Below are positions 5,408 to 5,430 of a DNA stretch of 5,430 nucleotides, one piece after another (position 1 is the first letter of the stretch; each line of letters begins with the position of its first letter). The stretch is from Lysobacterales bacterium (lineage in GTDB: Bacteria > Pseudomonadota > Gammaproteobacteria > Xanthomonadales > Rhodanobacteraceae): positions 1 to 5,430 of the forward strand of contig JAAFHE010000302.1 of assembly GCA_013298265.1 (NCBI GenBank). The letters run 5' to 3'. The translations under genes and the position numbers were made by a program. The notes below the pieces were generated by a model, which searched no databases, was not told the origin of the DNA, and worked only from the letters and a program-made list of their open reading frames with translations.

Positions 5408-5430
5408 ATGCGCGACACAGCGAAACGCTC
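5408..5430 (+). CDS. Start of an unidentified gene (first eight codons, runs off right edge)
   Basis: An ATG at 5408 preceded by GAGGAAG (5399-5405) begins an open frame reading MRDTAKR, followed by a TCN codon (Ser), up to the edge. The Shine-Dalgarno match, the AT-rich upstream island and the space after the amidohydrolase terminator all support a real start. The basic N-terminus would fit a signal peptide, but too little is visible to name a family. Confidence 0.55.

Noticed and set aside
1..5430. A new multi-gene system (defence, mobile or biosynthetic cluster)
   Set aside because: The complete genes alternate strands with separate promoters, belong to unrelated families, and show no repeats, integrase, transposase or toxin-antitoxin features.

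Overview
The window reads as ordinary chromosome from a GC-rich Gram-negative bacterium. Three of the four proteins with a readable N-terminus start with or contain export or membrane segments. The W-x-x-P / WFTF-type repeat, the GC-rich codon use and the CTATGCT/TACACT-like -10 elements remind me of the Xanthomonadaceae/Rhodanobacteraceae (Lysobacter, Dokdonella and relatives). That placement is from memory of family style, not from a search.

Layout from left to right: (1) positions 1-304, minus strand: the first 101 codons of a small exported Cys-containing protein that runs off the left edge, with a very good ribosome binding site. (2) 432-1973, plus strand: a complete 513-residue membrane-anchored spermidine-synthase-like protein, with seven predicted membrane segments followed by an aminopropyltransferase-fold domain. 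(3) 1978-3774, minus strand: a complete 598-residue exported protein with two tandem copies of a ~120-residue Trp-rich, Cys-paired domain followed by a six-bladed kelch beta-propeller. It is convergent with gene 2, with 4 bases between the stop codons. (4) 3892-5247, plus strand: a complete 451-residue exported amidohydrolase with a full binuclear-metal ligand set, divergent from gene 3 across a 117-base promoter region. (5) 5248-5407: a 160-base non-coding stretch with two GC-rich hairpins after gene 4, an AT-rich promoter-like island and an 8-bp inverted repeat. (6) 5408 to the right edge: a start codon with a good ribosome binding site, so the first eight codons of another plus-strand gene.

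No two complete genes lie on the same strand next to each other, so there is no operon and the sequence does not show that they form a pathway. The shared theme is envelope location: inner membrane for gene 2, and periplasm or outside for genes 1, 3 and 4. I found no mobile element, CRISPR array, tRNA, rRNA or defence module. The least ordinary item is the gene 3 architecture, a duplicated disulfide-type domain joined to a kelch propeller. I see no convincing new multi-gene system in this window.
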